The notes: generated by a model not told the origin, from the letters alone. A stretch of DNA of 64,000 bases from Tuberibacillus sp. Marseille-P3662 (GCF_900178005.1 NZ_FXBS01000006.1:682001-746000), one strand, 5' to 3'; numbered from the stretch's first letter, positions 31,714-41,465 are shown. Numbers and translations are program-made.

Positions 31714-32172
31714 ATGACTATGGAGAGCCGGCTTGATCGAATAAAAAAGCAACTTCATTCACAGAAATATAAATTAACACCGCAACGCGAGGCCACTGTA
31801 CGCGTTTTACTAGAAAACGAAGAAGACCATTTAAGTGCCGAAGATGTCTACCTCCTCGTTAAAGAAAAAGCGCCGGAAATTGGTTTAGCGACCGTGTATC
31901 GGACGCTTGAACTGTTATCAGAATTGAAAGTCGTTGATAAAATTAACTTTGGTGACGGGGTTTCAAGATATGATTTACGACAAGAAGGAGCTGACCATTT
32001 CCATCACCATTTAGTGTGTATTGAATGTGGAACGGTTGATGAGATTCAAGATGATTTGCTTGGTGATGTTGAAAAAATCGTTGAAAGAGATTGGCAGTTT
32101 AAAATTAAAGATCACCGCCTAACATTCCACGGAATTTGTCATCGATGTCAAGAAAAGAGTCAAGCAGAATGA
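31714..32172 (+). CDS. fur: Ferric uptake regulator
   Basis: A 152-residue Fur-family repressor. The N-terminal winged helix contains QKYKLTPQREATVRVLLENE and GLATVYRTLELLSELKVV (recognition helix). The dimer and metal domain has FHHHLVCIECGTVDEIQDD with a CxxC pair and ends with CHRCQ, the second pair. With Fe(II) it represses siderophore and iron-uptake genes. Place and sequence agree with Fur of Bacillus rather than PerR or Zur. PerR-type boxes in front suggest control by the peroxide sensor. Confidence 0.9.
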   Translation: MTMESRLDRIKKQLHSQKYKLTPQREATVRVLLENEEDHLSAEDVYLLVKEKAPEIGLATVYRTLELLSELKVVDKINFGDGVSRYDLRQEGADHFHHHLVCIECGTVDEIQDDLLGDVEKIVERDWQFKIKDHRLTFHGICHRCQEKSQAE

Positions 32173-32184
32173 TAGTGTGGTAGC

Positions 32185-32223
32185 CAAAACCTTTTCCATA
32201 TCTAAACCGGGAAGGGTTTTTTA
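32185..32223 (+). terminator. Intrinsic terminator after fur
   Basis: AAAACCTTTTCC and GGGAAGGGTTTT pair across a short loop and are followed by a T run. Confidence 0.75.
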
Positions 32224-32320
32224 ATCAACTAAGAATACATATTAGATTCGGGTGGACATGTATATTTCACTAGTGTTTTGGCATACCTTGTAATAAAGAT
32301 AGCTATGCCGGGGTGAGATT

Positions 32321-32557
32321 ATGAGGTCTGCAATGAAAACAATTTTTGATACAATGAAAGTGTTTCTTCTATTTGTCAGTTGCACGGTTTTATTCTATTT
32401 CGGGTTGAAGTGGTTAGATCAAAATTATGATAGCTTTCATAAATACGATGAACCTGATGGAAAAGCGGTTAAAGTTTTTTCACAAAACGATTCGAAAACT
32501 AGTGAGGATCTGGGTTGGCCTAATCGTTTGCTACAATTTATAAGAGACGGGGAGTAA
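32321..32557 (+). CDS. DUF4227 (YqzK) family protein
   Basis: A 78-residue protein with one N-terminal membrane segment ([19 protein letters not shown]) and a soluble tail ending in [16 protein letters not shown]. The size and the place between fur and xerD identify it as YqzK/DUF4227, which has no known function. It starts with an ATG behind GGGGTGAG. Its stop is one base before the xerD start, so the two are translated together. Confidence 0.82.
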   Translation: MRSAMKTIFDTMKVFLLFVSCTVLFYFGLKWLDQNYDSFHKYDEPDGKAVKVFSQNDSKTSEDLGWPNRLLQFIRDGE

Positions 32558-32558
32558 C

Positions 32559-33446
32559 ATGAAGGATCAAATCAATGATTTTATTCACTACTTAGTTGTC
32601 GAACGAGGATTATCAGATAACACTGTTAAATCGTATCGACGTGATTTGTTACAATATGTCAATTATCTCCAAAATTCCTATGTTAAGGCATGGACAGATG
32701 TCAACCGTGATCAGATTTCCTATTATTTATTGCATTTAAAGGACGCTGGGCGGGCTTCTTCGACGGTTGCGCGACAAATCGCTAGTATTCGTGCTTTTCA
32801 TCAATTTTTATTGCGGGAAGGCATCGCGGGGCATGATCCCTCACATCATGTCGGTGTTCCGAAGACCGAGCGAAAACTGCCTAAAGTCCTATCAATGAAA
32901 GAAGTGGAATCGCTACTAGATACGCCTAACTTAATGCGTCCCATTGGTGAACGGGATAAGGCCATGTTGGAAGTTTTATATGCGACGGGTTTACGTGTCA
33001 CTGAATTGATAGAGTTGAACCTTGACGATCTGCACCTGACCATGGGTTTTTTGCGCTGTATTGGTAAAGGCAATAAAGAAAGGATTATTCCCCTTGGAAG
33101 ACAAGCGATTCAAGCAGTACGTACATATATTGAAAATGGCAGACCTCGAATGTTAAAAACATCCCATACTGATGCGTTGTTCTTGAATCATCATGGACGT
33201 CGTATGTCTCGTCAAGGATTTTGGAAAGTTCTTAGGGGATTGACACGTGATGCAGGGATTACTAAAGCTTTGACGCCACATACCTTACGCCACTCATTTG
33301 CCACTCATCTTTTGGAAAATGGAGCTGATTTACGAGCTGTGCAAGAAATGCTTGGACATGCTGATATTTCAACAACGCAAATTTATACTCATGTATCGAA
33401 GCATCGACTGAAGGATATTTATGCAAACTATCATCCAAGAGCGTAA
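32559..33446 (+). CDS. xerD: Site-specific tyrosine recombinase XerD
   Basis: A 295-residue tyrosine recombinase that, with XerC/CodV, resolves chromosome dimers at dif. The N-terminal core-binding domain starts [25 protein letters not shown]. The catalytic domain has the first Arg in [13 protein letters not shown], the H-x-x-R box [15 protein letters not shown], the following His in [11 protein letters not shown], and the nucleophile Tyr in IYTHVS. The neighbours yqzK, deoB and pnp match the ripX locus of B. subtilis. It is chromosomal housekeeping, not an integrase of a mobile element. Confidence 0.93.
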   Translation: MKDQINDFIHYLVVERGLSDNTVKSYRRDLLQYVNYLQNSYVKAWTDVNRDQISYYLLHLKDAGRASSTVARQIASIRAFHQFLLREGIAGHDPSHHVGVPKTERKLPKVLSMKEVESLLDTPNLMRPIGERDKAMLEVLYATGLRVTELIELNLDDLHLTMGFLRCIGKGNKERIIPLGRQAIQAVRTYIENGRPRMLKTSHTDALFLNHHGRRMSRQGFWKVLRGLTRDAGITKALTPHTLRHSFATHLLENGADLRAVQEMLGHADISTTQIYTHVSKHRLKDIYANYHPRA

Positions 33447-33458
33447 GGAGGAGATTTT

Positions 33459-34643
33459 GTGACTGGACACACATTTAATCGGGTCTTTTTAATTGTATTG
33501 GATTCTGTAGGTATTGGTGAAGCCCCTGATGCACCACAATTCGATGATGCGGGGGCCGATACATTTGGCCATATTGCGGACAAGATGGATGGCTTGCATT
33601 TGCCGAATTTAAGTCAATTTGGGCTTGGTAATATTCGTGCATCTATTCAAGGTGTTGAACCTGTCGATCGCCCCGAGGCGGATTATGGACTGATGCAAGA
33701 AGCATCTAATGGAAAAGACACGATGACGGGTCACTGGGAGATTATGGGTCTCTATATTGATAAACCGTTCGTGACCTTTCCAAATGGTTTTCCTGATGAA
33801 CTCATTCAACAATTAGAGGCTAAGAGCGGGCGAAACGTGATTGGTAACAAGGCTGCCTCTGGAACCGAAATTATTAAAGAATTAGGCGAGCAACATATGG
33901 CAACCGGTGACTTGATCGTTTACACTTCTGCTGATTCCGTATTACAAATCGCTGCACACGAAGACGTCATCCCCGTTGCTGAACTTTATAGGATCTGTGA
34001 GATGGCCCGTGAATTAACTATCGATGAGCCTTACATGCTCGGACGTGTGATTGCTCGTCCATTCATTGGTGAGCCGGGACAGTTTGAAAGAACAGCTAAT
34101 AGACATGATTATGCGTTGAAGCCGTTTGGTCATACGGTCATGAATGAATTGGAAGAGCAAAACTTCGATGTTATTGCTCTAGGGAAAATCAATGATATTT
34201 ATGATGGGGAAGGTGTCACCCGAGCAATTAAAACAAAGGATAATATGGACGGCGTCAATAAACTAATCGAAACGCAAAATGAGACGTTTAATGGCCTGGC
34301 GTTTCTTAATCTTGTTGATTTTGATTCTAAGTATGGTCACCGCCGCGACCCTGAAGGCTATGGTGAGGCACTGCAAGCGTTTGACCGCCGTTTACCGGAG
34401 ATAGTAAAGCAGCTAAAAGATGATGATGTTCTAATCATCACGGCCGATCATGGTAATGACCCAACTTATAAAGGGACTGATCATACGAGAGAACTTGTAC
34501 CTTTATTCGTTTACCATAATCAATTAAATGGAGGGCATCAGTTGTCAAAGCGGGAGACATTTGCGGATATCGGTGCAACTGTTAGTGATAACTTTAGCAT
34601 TCCAATGCCCAAACATGGAACAAGCTTTTTAAGAGACATTTAA
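33459..34643 (+). CDS. deoB: Phosphopentomutase
   Basis: A 394-residue enzyme of the alkaline phosphatase superfamily that moves the phosphate of (deoxy)ribose 1-phosphate to C5. Metal-site segments are [16 protein letters not shown] at the start, [13 protein letters not shown] with the catalytic Thr, and [19 protein letters not shown] near the end. The start is a GTG at 33459, behind AAGGAGG. It begins the nucleoside salvage operon deoB-pnp-pnp-pdp (called drm-pupG-pdp in B. subtilis), whose products feed sugar phosphates to glycolysis. Confidence 0.93.
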   Translation: MTGHTFNRVFLIVLDSVGIGEAPDAPQFDDAGADTFGHIADKMDGLHLPNLSQFGLGNIRASIQGVEPVDRPEADYGLMQEASNGKDTMTGHWEIMGLYIDKPFVTFPNGFPDELIQQLEAKSGRNVIGNKAASGTEIIKELGEQHMATGDLIVYTSADSVLQIAAHEDVIPVAELYRICEMARELTIDEPYMLGRVIARPFIGEPGQFERTANRHDYALKPFGHTVMNELEEQNFDVIALGKINDIYDGEGVTRAIKTKDNMDGVNKLIETQNETFNGLAFLNLVDFDSKYGHRRDPEGYGEALQAFDRRLPEIVKQLKDDDVLIITADHGNDPTYKGTDHTRELVPLFVYHNQLNGGHQLSKRETFADIGATVSDNFSIPMPKHGTSFLRDI

Positions 34644-34664
34644 ATGGGGCCTGAGGTGAGAGAT

Positions 34665-35492
34665 ATGGCAATCAAAACATACGTACAAGAAGCACTTGAA
34701 GTTTTACAGGAAAAAGTAACGATAACCCCAGACATCGGTTTGATTCTTGGGTCAGGTCTAGGTGTGATGGCCGAACAGTTGGAAGATGCGGAAACAATTC
34801 CTTATACTGAATTGTCGCATTTTCCGGAGCCAACGGTTGCTGGACATGCTGGTCAGTTTGTGTTCGGTCATTTGAATGGGGTCCCTGTGGTTGCGATGCA
34901 GGGTAGGTACCATTACTACGAAGGGTATACTTTAACACAAGTAACCTTTCCTATTAGAGTGCTGCATGAATTGGGGATCAATCAATTAGTGATTACCAAT
35001 GCGGCTGGAGGCGTTAATACGGGTTTTGATCCCGGAGACCTGATGTTGATGACCGATCACATTAACTGGATGAATGACAATCCATTGATTGGACCTAATG
35101 ATGAAAAATTAGGAGTGCGATTTCCAGAGTTGGCAGAGGCCTATGATAAAGATTTGCAGCAGCTAGCAAAAGCGGCTTCGGCGTCAGCTGGCATTGATTT
35201 ACGTGAAGGCGTTTACATTGCCGTCACGGGTCCGAGTTATGAAACACCCGCAGAAGTCAAGATGATACGCAAGCTTGGGGGCGATGCTGTCGGCATGTCA
35301 ACCGTTCCAGAAGTCATTGTCGCTAAACATGCCGGTATGAAAGTTCTCGGCTTGTCTTGCATATCAAATATGGCCGCCGGTATTCTTGACCAACCGCTCA
35401 GCCATTCAGAGGTGATTGAAACAACGGAACGAGTCAAGACCGATTTTCAAGCACTAATCAAAGCCATTGTTCAACGGATGGGGGACAAATAA
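34665..35492 (+). CDS. Purine nucleoside phosphorylase, first copy
   Basis: A 275-residue PNP that cleaves purine (deoxy)nucleosides with phosphate. Motifs are IGLILGSGLGVMAE (phosphate loop), HFPEPTVAGHAGQFVFG, GRYHYYEGY, ITNAAGGVN, and GPSYETPAEVKMIRKLGGDAVGMSTVPEVIVAKHAG. The ATG at 34665 follows GAGGTGAG and fits the family start; an earlier frame start at 34644 has none. It is directly followed by a second, clearly related PNP gene (one base gap), so this is a tandem duplication. Confidence 0.9.
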   Translation: MAIKTYVQEALEVLQEKVTITPDIGLILGSGLGVMAEQLEDAETIPYTELSHFPEPTVAGHAGQFVFGHLNGVPVVAMQGRYHYYEGYTLTQVTFPIRVLHELGINQLVITNAAGGVNTGFDPGDLMLMTDHINWMNDNPLIGPNDEKLGVRFPELAEAYDKDLQQLAKAASASAGIDLREGVYIAVTGPSYETPAEVKMIRKLGGDAVGMSTVPEVIVAKHAGMKVLGLSCISNMAAGILDQPLSHSEVIETTERVKTDFQALIKAIVQRMGDK

Positions 35493-35493
35493 T

Positions 35494-36312
35494 ATGTCAT
35501 TACAGGATAAAGTTAGTGAAGCCATTAAAATCGTTCAAGAGCATGCTCATGTCGAACCTCAAGTAGGTCTGATTCTTGGCTCCGGTCTAGGCGATTTAGC
35601 TGAAGACATTAAGGATGCCTTGGTCATTCCATATAAAGATATACCGTATTTTCCAGAGTCGACAGTTGCCGGGCATAAAGGCCAACTCGTCATCGGTGAA
35701 TTAAATGGCAAACAAGTGGTGGCTATGCAAGGCCGGTTTCACTTCTATGAAGGTTACAACATTCAAGACGTGACGTTCCCGGTCCGGGTTATGCAGGGGC
35801 TTGGTATTCACCGTTTAATTGTGACGAATGCCTGTGGAGGCATGAATCAATCATTCGAACCAGGTGACTTGATGATTATTAATGACCATCTTAATATGAC
35901 CGGTGAAAATCCACTCATTGGTAAGAATGATGATACTTTTGGTCCGAGGTTCCCTGATATGAGCGAAGCCTACAGTAAAGATCTTAGAAAGCTTGCGAAA
36001 TCAATAGCTACTAAAGAAGATATTAAAGTACAAGAGGGTGTTTACGCTGGGATTACTGGACCTTCATTTAATACACCAGCTGAACTGATTATGCTACGTC
36101 ATCTCGGAGCAGATGCTGTTGGTATGTCAACGGTGCCTGAGGTGATTGTCGCGAATCATATGGGCATGGAGGTCCTTGGTATTTCTTGTGTCACGGATAT
36201 GGCGATTGGAGAAGCATTGGAACCATTGACGCATGATCAAGTCGTTGCGGTTGCTGATCAGACAAAGCCGACATTCATCCGCTTGGTTCGTTCGACATTA
36301 GAAGCAATGTAA
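35494..36312 (+). CDS. Purine nucleoside phosphorylase, second copy
   Basis: A 272-residue paralogue of the gene before it, with the same motif series (VGLILGSGLGDLAED, YFPESTVAGHKGQLVIG, GRFHFYEGYN, VTNACGGMN, GPSFNTPAELIMLRHLGADAVGMSTVPE). Notable differences are NACGGMN for NAAGGVN and SFNTPAE for SYETPAE, the latter near the base-binding pocket. The two copies may differ in base preference. I cannot tell which corresponds to PupG. The ATG at 35494 follows GGGGGAC. Confidence 0.9.
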   Translation: MSLQDKVSEAIKIVQEHAHVEPQVGLILGSGLGDLAEDIKDALVIPYKDIPYFPESTVAGHKGQLVIGELNGKQVVAMQGRFHFYEGYNIQDVTFPVRVMQGLGIHRLIVTNACGGMNQSFEPGDLMIINDHLNMTGENPLIGKNDDTFGPRFPDMSEAYSKDLRKLAKSIATKEDIKVQEGVYAGITGPSFNTPAELIMLRHLGADAVGMSTVPEVIVANHMGMEVLGISCVTDMAIGEALEPLTHDQVVAVADQTKPTFIRLVRSTLEAM

Positions 36313-36341
36313 ACATCTTTATCATGATGAGGTGAAGAGAC

Positions 36342-37643
36342 ATGCGAATGGTTGACTTAATTCAAAAGAAGCGCGATGGTAACGCGTTATCTGCAGAAGA
36401 CATTCAATTTATCGTTCATAATTATACAAACGGGAATATTCCTGATTATCAGATGTCCGCTTTCGCAATGGCCGTTTACTTTCAAGGAATGGAAGACGAC
36501 GAAATTGCTGATTTAACCTTGGCGATGGCAGGATCCGGTGATTCTATTGACTTGACACCGATTGAAGGGATTAAAGTTGATAAACATTCAACCGGGGGTG
36601 TAGGTGATAAAACCAGTTTTATTGTAACACCGCTTGTTGCCGCGGCTGGTGTTCCCGTTGCCAAAATGTCAGGAAGAGGGTTAGGTCATACAGGTGGCAC
36701 GATTGACAAATTGGAAGCGATTGAAGGTTTTCAAACAGAGCTAACAAGGGATCAATTTATTGACAATGTCAATAAGCATAAACTATCCCTTGTCGGTCAA
36801 AGTGGTAACTTAGCTCCAGCTGATAAAAAATTATATGCACTTAGAGATGTCACGGCGACAGTGGATTCGATCCCGCTCATTGCTAGTTCAATTATGAGTA
36901 AAAAAATTGCCTCAGGTGCTGATGCGATTGTTCTTGACGTAAAAACAGGTTCTGGCGCTTTTATGAAAACGCTTGAGGCATCCAAAGCGCTTGCAAACGA
37001 AATGGTGTCTATTGGCAACAATGTTGGTAGAAACACCATTGCTGTCGTCAGTGACATGAACCAGCCGCTCGGTTATGAAATCGGCAATGCCAACGAGATT
37101 AAGGAGGCTGTAGAAGTCTTAAACGGGAGAAATATTGAAGACTTACGCAAACTATCATTGGAATTAGCGGCTCACATGACCGTTTTAGCCGAGGCTTATC
37201 CTGATTATAAGACGGCTTATCAGACGCTTCAGAAAAAACTTGATAACGGTGAAGCGTACGAAGCATTTAAAACATTTATAGCCAGTCAAGGCGGCGATGT
37301 AGCATCCATTGATGATTTAGATCAGTTGCCACAAACGGAGTATCATGTTGAAGTAAAGGCGGAGCAAAGTGGCTATGTTACCGGAATTGATGCTGAGTCT
37401 GTAGGTGTTGCTGCGATGCACCTTGGAGCAGGCCGAGCAACCAAAGATGATGTCATCGATCATGCCGTTGGGATTACGTTGAAACATAAAATCGGTGATT
37501 ATATCAATAATGGCGATGTTATAGCGGTATTACATAGCAACAGCAACAATCCGACATCTGTCATCGAACAACTGAAACATGCGATTGCTATTTCTAAAGA
37601 AGAACAACAGAAACCAGTACTGCTTTATAAAGTCATCGACTAA
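36342..37643 (+). CDS. pdp: Pyrimidine-nucleoside phosphorylase
   Basis: A 433-residue enzyme that splits uridine and thymidine with phosphate. The start MRMVDLIQKKRDGNALSAEDIQF is typical. KVDKHSTGGVGDKTSFIVTPL is the phosphate and pyrimidine site, MSGRGLGHTGGTIDKLEAI the family signature, and SGNLAPADKKLYALRDVT follows. It completes the nucleoside salvage operon with deoB and the two PNPs. Confidence 0.93.
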   Translation: MRMVDLIQKKRDGNALSAEDIQFIVHNYTNGNIPDYQMSAFAMAVYFQGMEDDEIADLTLAMAGSGDSIDLTPIEGIKVDKHSTGGVGDKTSFIVTPLVAAAGVPVAKMSGRGLGHTGGTIDKLEAIEGFQTELTRDQFIDNVNKHKLSLVGQSGNLAPADKKLYALRDVTATVDSIPLIASSIMSKKIASGADAIVLDVKTGSGAFMKTLEASKALANEMVSIGNNVGRNTIAVVSDMNQPLGYEIGNANEIKEAVEVLNGRNIEDLRKLSLELAAHMTVLAEAYPDYKTAYQTLQKKLDNGEAYEAFKTFIASQGGDVASIDDLDQLPQTEYHVEVKAEQSGYVTGIDAESVGVAAMHLGAGRATKDDVIDHAVGITLKHKIGDYINNGDVIAVLHSNSNNPTSVIEQLKHAIAISKEEQQKPVLLYKVID

Positions 37644-37693
37644 TGCTTTTGTAAAAAAATTACTAATAAGGAATAAAATAAAACATTGCTAAG

Positions 37694-37728
37694 TAAAACG
37701 TTTGACTCTTTGTCAAGCGTTTTTTTAT
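37694..37728 (+). terminator. Intrinsic terminator after pdp
   Basis: AAAACGTTTGAC pairs with GTCAAGCGTTTT around TCTTT and is followed by a T run. Confidence 0.85.
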
Positions 37729-37876
37729 TCGTGCTCAACTAAAAACAGTTATTTTACTTTCCCACTTACTATAAAGTAAATTTTTTCTTTAAAGTTTTAT
37801 GCAGTTGGGTTTTAGATATGCAAAGATTGGAAAGGATAAAGAAGACATAATGTGTATCTATTGGAGGGATCAAGCG

Positions 37877-39064
37877 ATGAAAAAAATAAAACAACTGACG
37901 ACAGCTGGATTAGCAACATTAATGATTTTTATTCTAACAATACCTGCATCTTTTGTTCAGGCAAAAGAGAAATCAACGTCTGAGCCTATCGTCGAGAATG
38001 TGAAGTCAGCGATTTTATTGGAGCAAGATACTGGTGAAGTTCTGTATCAATCCAATGCACAAAAAGAATTACCGCCGGCCAGTATGACGAAAGTTATGAC
38101 AATGTTACTGATTTTCCAAGCGCTTGATCGCGGTGATTTATCATTAAAGGATAAAATTAAGGTGAGTGAACACGCAGCATCGATGGGTGGGTCACAAGTC
38201 TATCTTGAAACCGGCGAGGTCATGACGGCTAAAGACATGATCAAAGCGATTGCCATTGGATCAGCAAACGATGCTTCGGTGGCGATGGCTGAACACATCG
38301 CGGGTTCCGAGAAAATGTTTGTGAAACAGATGAATCAAAAAGCTAAGAAAATGGGGCTAAAGCACACGCATTTTGAAAATCCGACGGGACTTCCTGAAGA
38401 AAACCATTACTCAACTGCTAAGGACATGGCCACTATGGCTAAGGCATTATTGCATTATAAAGATGTTTTAGAATATACATCGACATATGAAGATTACCTG
38501 CGTGAAGATACGGATGATAAATTTTGGCTAGTTAATACAAATAAGCTTGTGAAAACCGAAGACACGGTAGATGGCTTGAAAACAGGTTTTACGAATGAAG
38601 CTAAGTATTGTCTGACCGCGACCGCCAAGAAAAATGATATGCGCGTGATTTCGGTTGTTATGGGGGCGCCGTCGACAAAAGAGCGCAATAAACAAGTTAT
38701 GAATATGGTGAATTATGCATTCGCGAATTATAAAACGAAACAACTTGTGAAAGCGGGTAAGCATGTCAAGCAAGTGCCAGTGAATAAGAGTGCGCGCGGA
38801 AATGTTTCTGTTGTTACCAAGGATCGTGTTGTCTTATTAACGAAAAAAGGGGACAAATTAAACCAAATCAAAAAAGACATTAAAATGAATCAAAATTTGC
38901 AAGCACCTATTGATAAAGGCACGGTTGTCGGTCGCTATGTAGTCAAGAGGGATGGAAAGACTGTGTCGGAAACGCCTTTAATTGTTAATGAAAAGGTCGA
39001 GGAAGCTTCATGGTGGCAATTATTTAAACGTATGGTCGGAAAAGCAACGAATGGGTCGTGGTAA
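37877..39064 (+). CDS. dacF: D-alanyl-D-alanine carboxypeptidase DacF
   Basis: A 395-residue penicillin-binding protein 5-type carboxypeptidase with a signal peptide (KKIKQLTTAGLATLMIFILTIPASFVQA, cleavage near AKA/QAKE). It has the serine site SMTK, the SxN motif in GSANDASVAMAE, KTG in GLKTGFTNEAKYC, and a C-terminal amphipathic anchor (WWQLFKRMVGKA). It trims stem peptides of forespore peptidoglycan. The ATG at 37877 follows GGAGGG. The location before spoIIAA is the B. subtilis dacF place. Confidence 0.9.
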   Translation: MKKIKQLTTAGLATLMIFILTIPASFVQAKEKSTSEPIVENVKSAILLEQDTGEVLYQSNAQKELPPASMTKVMTMLLIFQALDRGDLSLKDKIKVSEHAASMGGSQVYLETGEVMTAKDMIKAIAIGSANDASVAMAEHIAGSEKMFVKQMNQKAKKMGLKHTHFENPTGLPEENHYSTAKDMATMAKALLHYKDVLEYTSTYEDYLREDTDDKFWLVNTNKLVKTEDTVDGLKTGFTNEAKYCLTATAKKNDMRVISVVMGAPSTKERNKQVMNMVNYAFANYKTKQLVKAGKHVKQVPVNKSARGNVSVVTKDRVVLLTKKGDKLNQIKKDIKMNQNLQAPIDKGTVVGRYVVKRDGKTVSETPLIVNEKVEEASWWQLFKRMVGKATNGSW

Positions 39065-39092
39065 GTCGAATCACCACTAGTTTTGTCATGAT

Positions 39093-39122
39093 GAAGGATT
39101 GACAGATGCAAATAGCGAAAAG
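39093..39122 (+). promoter_or_regulatory. Possible sigma-H promoter of the spoIIA operon
   Basis: GAAGGATTG (39093-39101) and AGCGAAAAG (39114-39122), 12 bases apart, resemble the sigma-H boxes RnAGGAwWW and RnnGAATww. The spoIIA operon is started by sigma-H in B. subtilis. The -10 box has one mismatch. Confidence 0.45.
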
Positions 39123-39152
39123 ACTCATTAGCCCAAAAAGGAGGAGAGGCCA

Positions 39153-39503
39153 GTGAGTCTACAGATCAATCTGGAAACAAAAAATCAAGTGTTGTGTATC
39201 AGACTTTCAGGTGAATTGGATCATCATACGGCTGAACAACTACGTAATCAAGTGAATTTGGCTTTACAAAACCAAAATATAAAACATATGCTTTTGAACT
39301 TAGGTGAACTCAGATTTATGGATAGTTCGGGTTTAGGTGTGATTTTAGGTCGATATAAGCAAATTGCCGCGGGTGGCGGTGAAATGGTTGTCTGTTCGAT
39401 TTCACCTGATGTTCGCCGTTTATTTGAAATGTCAGGGTTGTTTAAGATTGTTAGGTTAGAAGAAGATGAGTCCTTTGCTCTTCAAACTTTGGGGGTGGCT
39501 TAG
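39153..39503 (+). CDS. spoIIAA: Anti-sigma F factor antagonist SpoIIAA
   Basis: A 116-residue STAS-domain protein. S58 in [15 protein letters not shown] is the serine phosphorylated by SpoIIAB. In its unphosphorylated form the protein frees sigma-F from SpoIIAB in the forespore. The start is a GTG at 39153, behind GGAGAGG. It is followed without a gap by spoIIAB. Confidence 0.94.
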   Translation: MSLQINLETKNQVLCIRLSGELDHHTAEQLRNQVNLALQNQNIKHMLLNLGELRFMDSSGLGVILGRYKQIAAGGGEMVVCSISPDVRRLFEMSGLFKIVRLEEDESFALQTLGVA

Positions 39504-39947
39504 ATGAATAAGAATGAAATGACGCTGGAATTTTCCGCACTTAGTGAAAATGAATCATTTGCTCGTGTGACAGTGGCTTCGTTTGTCGCTCAGTTGGATC
39601 CAACAATGGATGAATTAACAGAGATCAAAACGGTTGTCTCCGAAGCGGTTACGAATGCGATTATTCACGGTTATCAAAACAACGGTAAAGATAAGGTTTA
39701 TATTAAAGCAGTATTGGTTGACGGAACGGTTAATATTATGATTCGTGACGAAGGCATTGGAATTGAGAATATTGATGAGGCAAGACAGCCGCTATTTACA
39801 ACGAAACCAGAACTCGAACGATCGGGAATGGGTTTTACCATCATGGAAAATTTCATGGATCACGTCGACATCATGACAAACGAAAATCAAGGCACAACCG
39901 TTCATTTAACGAAACATTTGTCAAAGAATAAAGCGTTGTGCAATTAG
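39504..39947 (+). CDS. spoIIAB: Anti-sigma F factor / serine kinase SpoIIAB
   Basis: A 147-residue GHKL-fold protein that binds ATP and holds sigma-F inactive, and that phosphorylates SpoIIAA. The N-box is [15 protein letters not shown], the G1 loop [12 protein letters not shown], and the G2 loop [15 protein letters not shown]. The ATG follows GGGGGTGG at the end of spoIIAA. Its stop lies 11 bases before the sigF start. Confidence 0.94.
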   Translation: MNKNEMTLEFSALSENESFARVTVASFVAQLDPTMDELTEIKTVVSEAVTNAIIHGYQNNGKDKVYIKAVLVDGTVNIMIRDEGIGIENIDEARQPLFTTKPELERSGMGFTIMENFMDHVDIMTNENQGTTVHLTKHLSKNKALCN

Positions 39948-39958
39948 GAGACCTGCCT

Positions 39959-40717
39959 ATGAATGTCAATGTCGAAAAGACGTCCAAAGATAAACTGTTG
40001 GATAATGATGAAATCAAAAACCTAATTCATAGAAGTCAACAAGGGGAGCAAGAAGCCAGAGACTTAATTGTTGAAAAAAACATGCGGCTCGTATGGTCTG
40101 TCGTCCAAAGGTTTCTTAATCGCGGATATGAATCCGATGATTTATTTCAAATCGGCTGTATTGGTTTGCTAAAATCCGTTGATAAATTTGATTTGAGTTA
40201 TGAAGTGAAATTTTCGACATATGCTGTTCCGATGATTATTGGTGAGATTCAACGTTTCATAAGGGATGATGGAACGGTAAAGGTCAGCCGTTCTTTAAAA
40301 GAAACCGGCAATAAAGTTAGGAAAAAAAAGGACGAGCTATCTAAACAGTTAGGACGGAATCCGACTGTTCAAGAATTGGCGGAGGCCCTTGATATATCGG
40401 TCGAAGAAGTCGTGATGTCACAAGAAGCCATCCGCTCACCATCTTCCATTCATGAAACAGTATATGAAAATGATGGCGACCCCATCACTCTAATGGACCA
40501 AATTTCTGATGATGATGAACATAAGTGGTTTGATAAAATTGCTTTGCGTGATGCCGTGCAGCATTTACAGGAACGCGAACGACTCATTGTTTATTTACGT
40601 TATTTTAAAGATCAAACGCAATCGGAAGTTGCCGGACGTTTAGGCATTTCGCAAGTTCAAGTATCACGATTAGAAAAGAAAATATTAGAGGATATTAAAG
40701 GCCAGATGGTTGATTAA
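39959..40717 (+). CDS. sigF: RNA polymerase sigma factor SigF
   Basis: A 252-residue sporulation sigma factor, the first forespore-specific one. Region 2 is NMRLVWSVVQRFLNRGYESDDLFQIGCIGLLKSVDKFD with the core-binding LFQIG. Region 3 is EIQRFIRDDGTVKVSRSLKE, and region 4 ends with QSEVAGRLGISQVQVSRLEKKIL. The ATG at 39959 follows AGGAG by 8 bases; a GTG at 39938 inside the upstream gene is less likely. It closes the spoIIA operon. Confidence 0.94.
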   Translation: MNVNVEKTSKDKLLDNDEIKNLIHRSQQGEQEARDLIVEKNMRLVWSVVQRFLNRGYESDDLFQIGCIGLLKSVDKFDLSYEVKFSTYAVPMIIGEIQRFIRDDGTVKVSRSLKETGNKVRKKKDELSKQLGRNPTVQELAEALDISVEEVVMSQEAIRSPSSIHETVYENDGDPITLMDQISDDDEHKWFDKIALRDAVQHLQERERLIVYLRYFKDQTQSEVAGRLGISQVQVSRLEKKILEDIKGQMVD

Positions 40718-40736
40718 CCATCTGGTTCTTTTTTGT
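40701..40736 (+). terminator. Terminator overlapping the end of sigF
   Basis: CCAGATGGTT and AACCATCTGG form a 10-bp stem around GATT that includes the last sigF codons and the stop, followed by TTCTTTTTT. Confidence 0.88.
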
Positions 40737-40790
40737 CTTAAAGAAAGTTTTCTTTATGTAATGGGAATTACTGGACCCTTTAATTGTTTC

Positions 40791-40820
40791 GCATGAATGG
40801 AGCCATTTAGAAACATACTA
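40791..40820 (+). promoter_or_regulatory. Sigma-G type promoter of the spoVA operon
   Basis: GCATG (40791-40795) and CATACTA (40814-40820) are 18 bases apart and fit the forespore sigma-G pattern GHATR-N18-CATWHTA. They lie 21 bases before spoVAA. The spoVA operon is sigma-G dependent in B. subtilis. Confidence 0.7.
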
Positions 40821-40841
40821 AAGTTCAAAGGGGGTCGTGTG

Positions 40842-41465
40842 ATGTCAGAGGTATCCATTTACGTTCGTATGCGGCAAAAAATAATGGTGAACGTCAACGA
40901 AGTGGTAACCATTGGTACATTGGCAAACATTGTTGCCCCTGAGCATATCAAAAAGCGGTTGGTTAGTATGAATATTTATCACATCACGCCAGCCGATAAT
41001 AAGTTTACGGTTGTTGACGTTATGGATATTATCACAAATATTTATAAACAGTTTCCAGAGGCCGACATTCAAACCGTTGGTCCCACACAGACCATTCTAG
41101 AAGTTAAACCAAAAAAGCGAAAAAGTCGACCGCTTCTCTTTTTACTCATTTGGTTAATCTTGTTCATTGGTTCAGGTCTTACGATTATGAACTTCCATGA
41201 GGATGTGGCTATGGGAGAGGTTCATCAAAAATTATATTCACTTATTACAGGGGAGCATAAGGGTAAACCACTGATATTGCAAATCCCATATTCATTGGGA
41301 TTAGGTATCGGGATGATCCTTTTTTTTAACCACATTTTCAAAAAGAAATTTAACGAAGAACCCAGTCCGCTAGAAGTTGAGATGTTTAATTATCAGCAAG
41401 ATCTTGATCAGTATGTGATTGTTCACGAGTATCAGAAACGGCAAACAGGACAATCAAATGATTGA
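40842..41465 (+). CDS. spoVAA: Stage V sporulation protein AA
   Basis: A 207-residue protein: a soluble N-terminal half (SEVSIYVRMRQKIMVNVNEVV...) and two membrane helices in the second half (LLFLLIWLILFIGSGLTIM and a later one before FNHIFKKKF). It is part of the inner spore membrane channel that loads and releases Ca-dipicolinate. The ATG at 40842 follows AAGGGGGT. An upstream frame start at 40797 overlaps the sigma-G promoter and is unlikely. It overlaps spoVAB by 8 bases. Confidence 0.9.
   Translation: MSEVSIYVRMRQKIMVNVNEVVTIGTLANIVAPEHIKKRLVSMNIYHITPADNKFTVVDVMDIITNIYKQFPEADIQTVGPTQTILEVKPKKRKSRPLLFLLIWLILFIGSGLTIMNFHEDVAMGEVHQKLYSLITGEHKGKPLILQIPYSLGLGIGMILFFNHIFKKKFNEEPSPLEVEMFNYQQDLDQYVIVHEYQKRQTGQSND

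Noticed and set aside
32559-33446. Phage-type integrase marking a mobile element
   Set aside because: Position between yqzK and deoB and the XerD signature show it is the chromosomal dimer-resolution recombinase.
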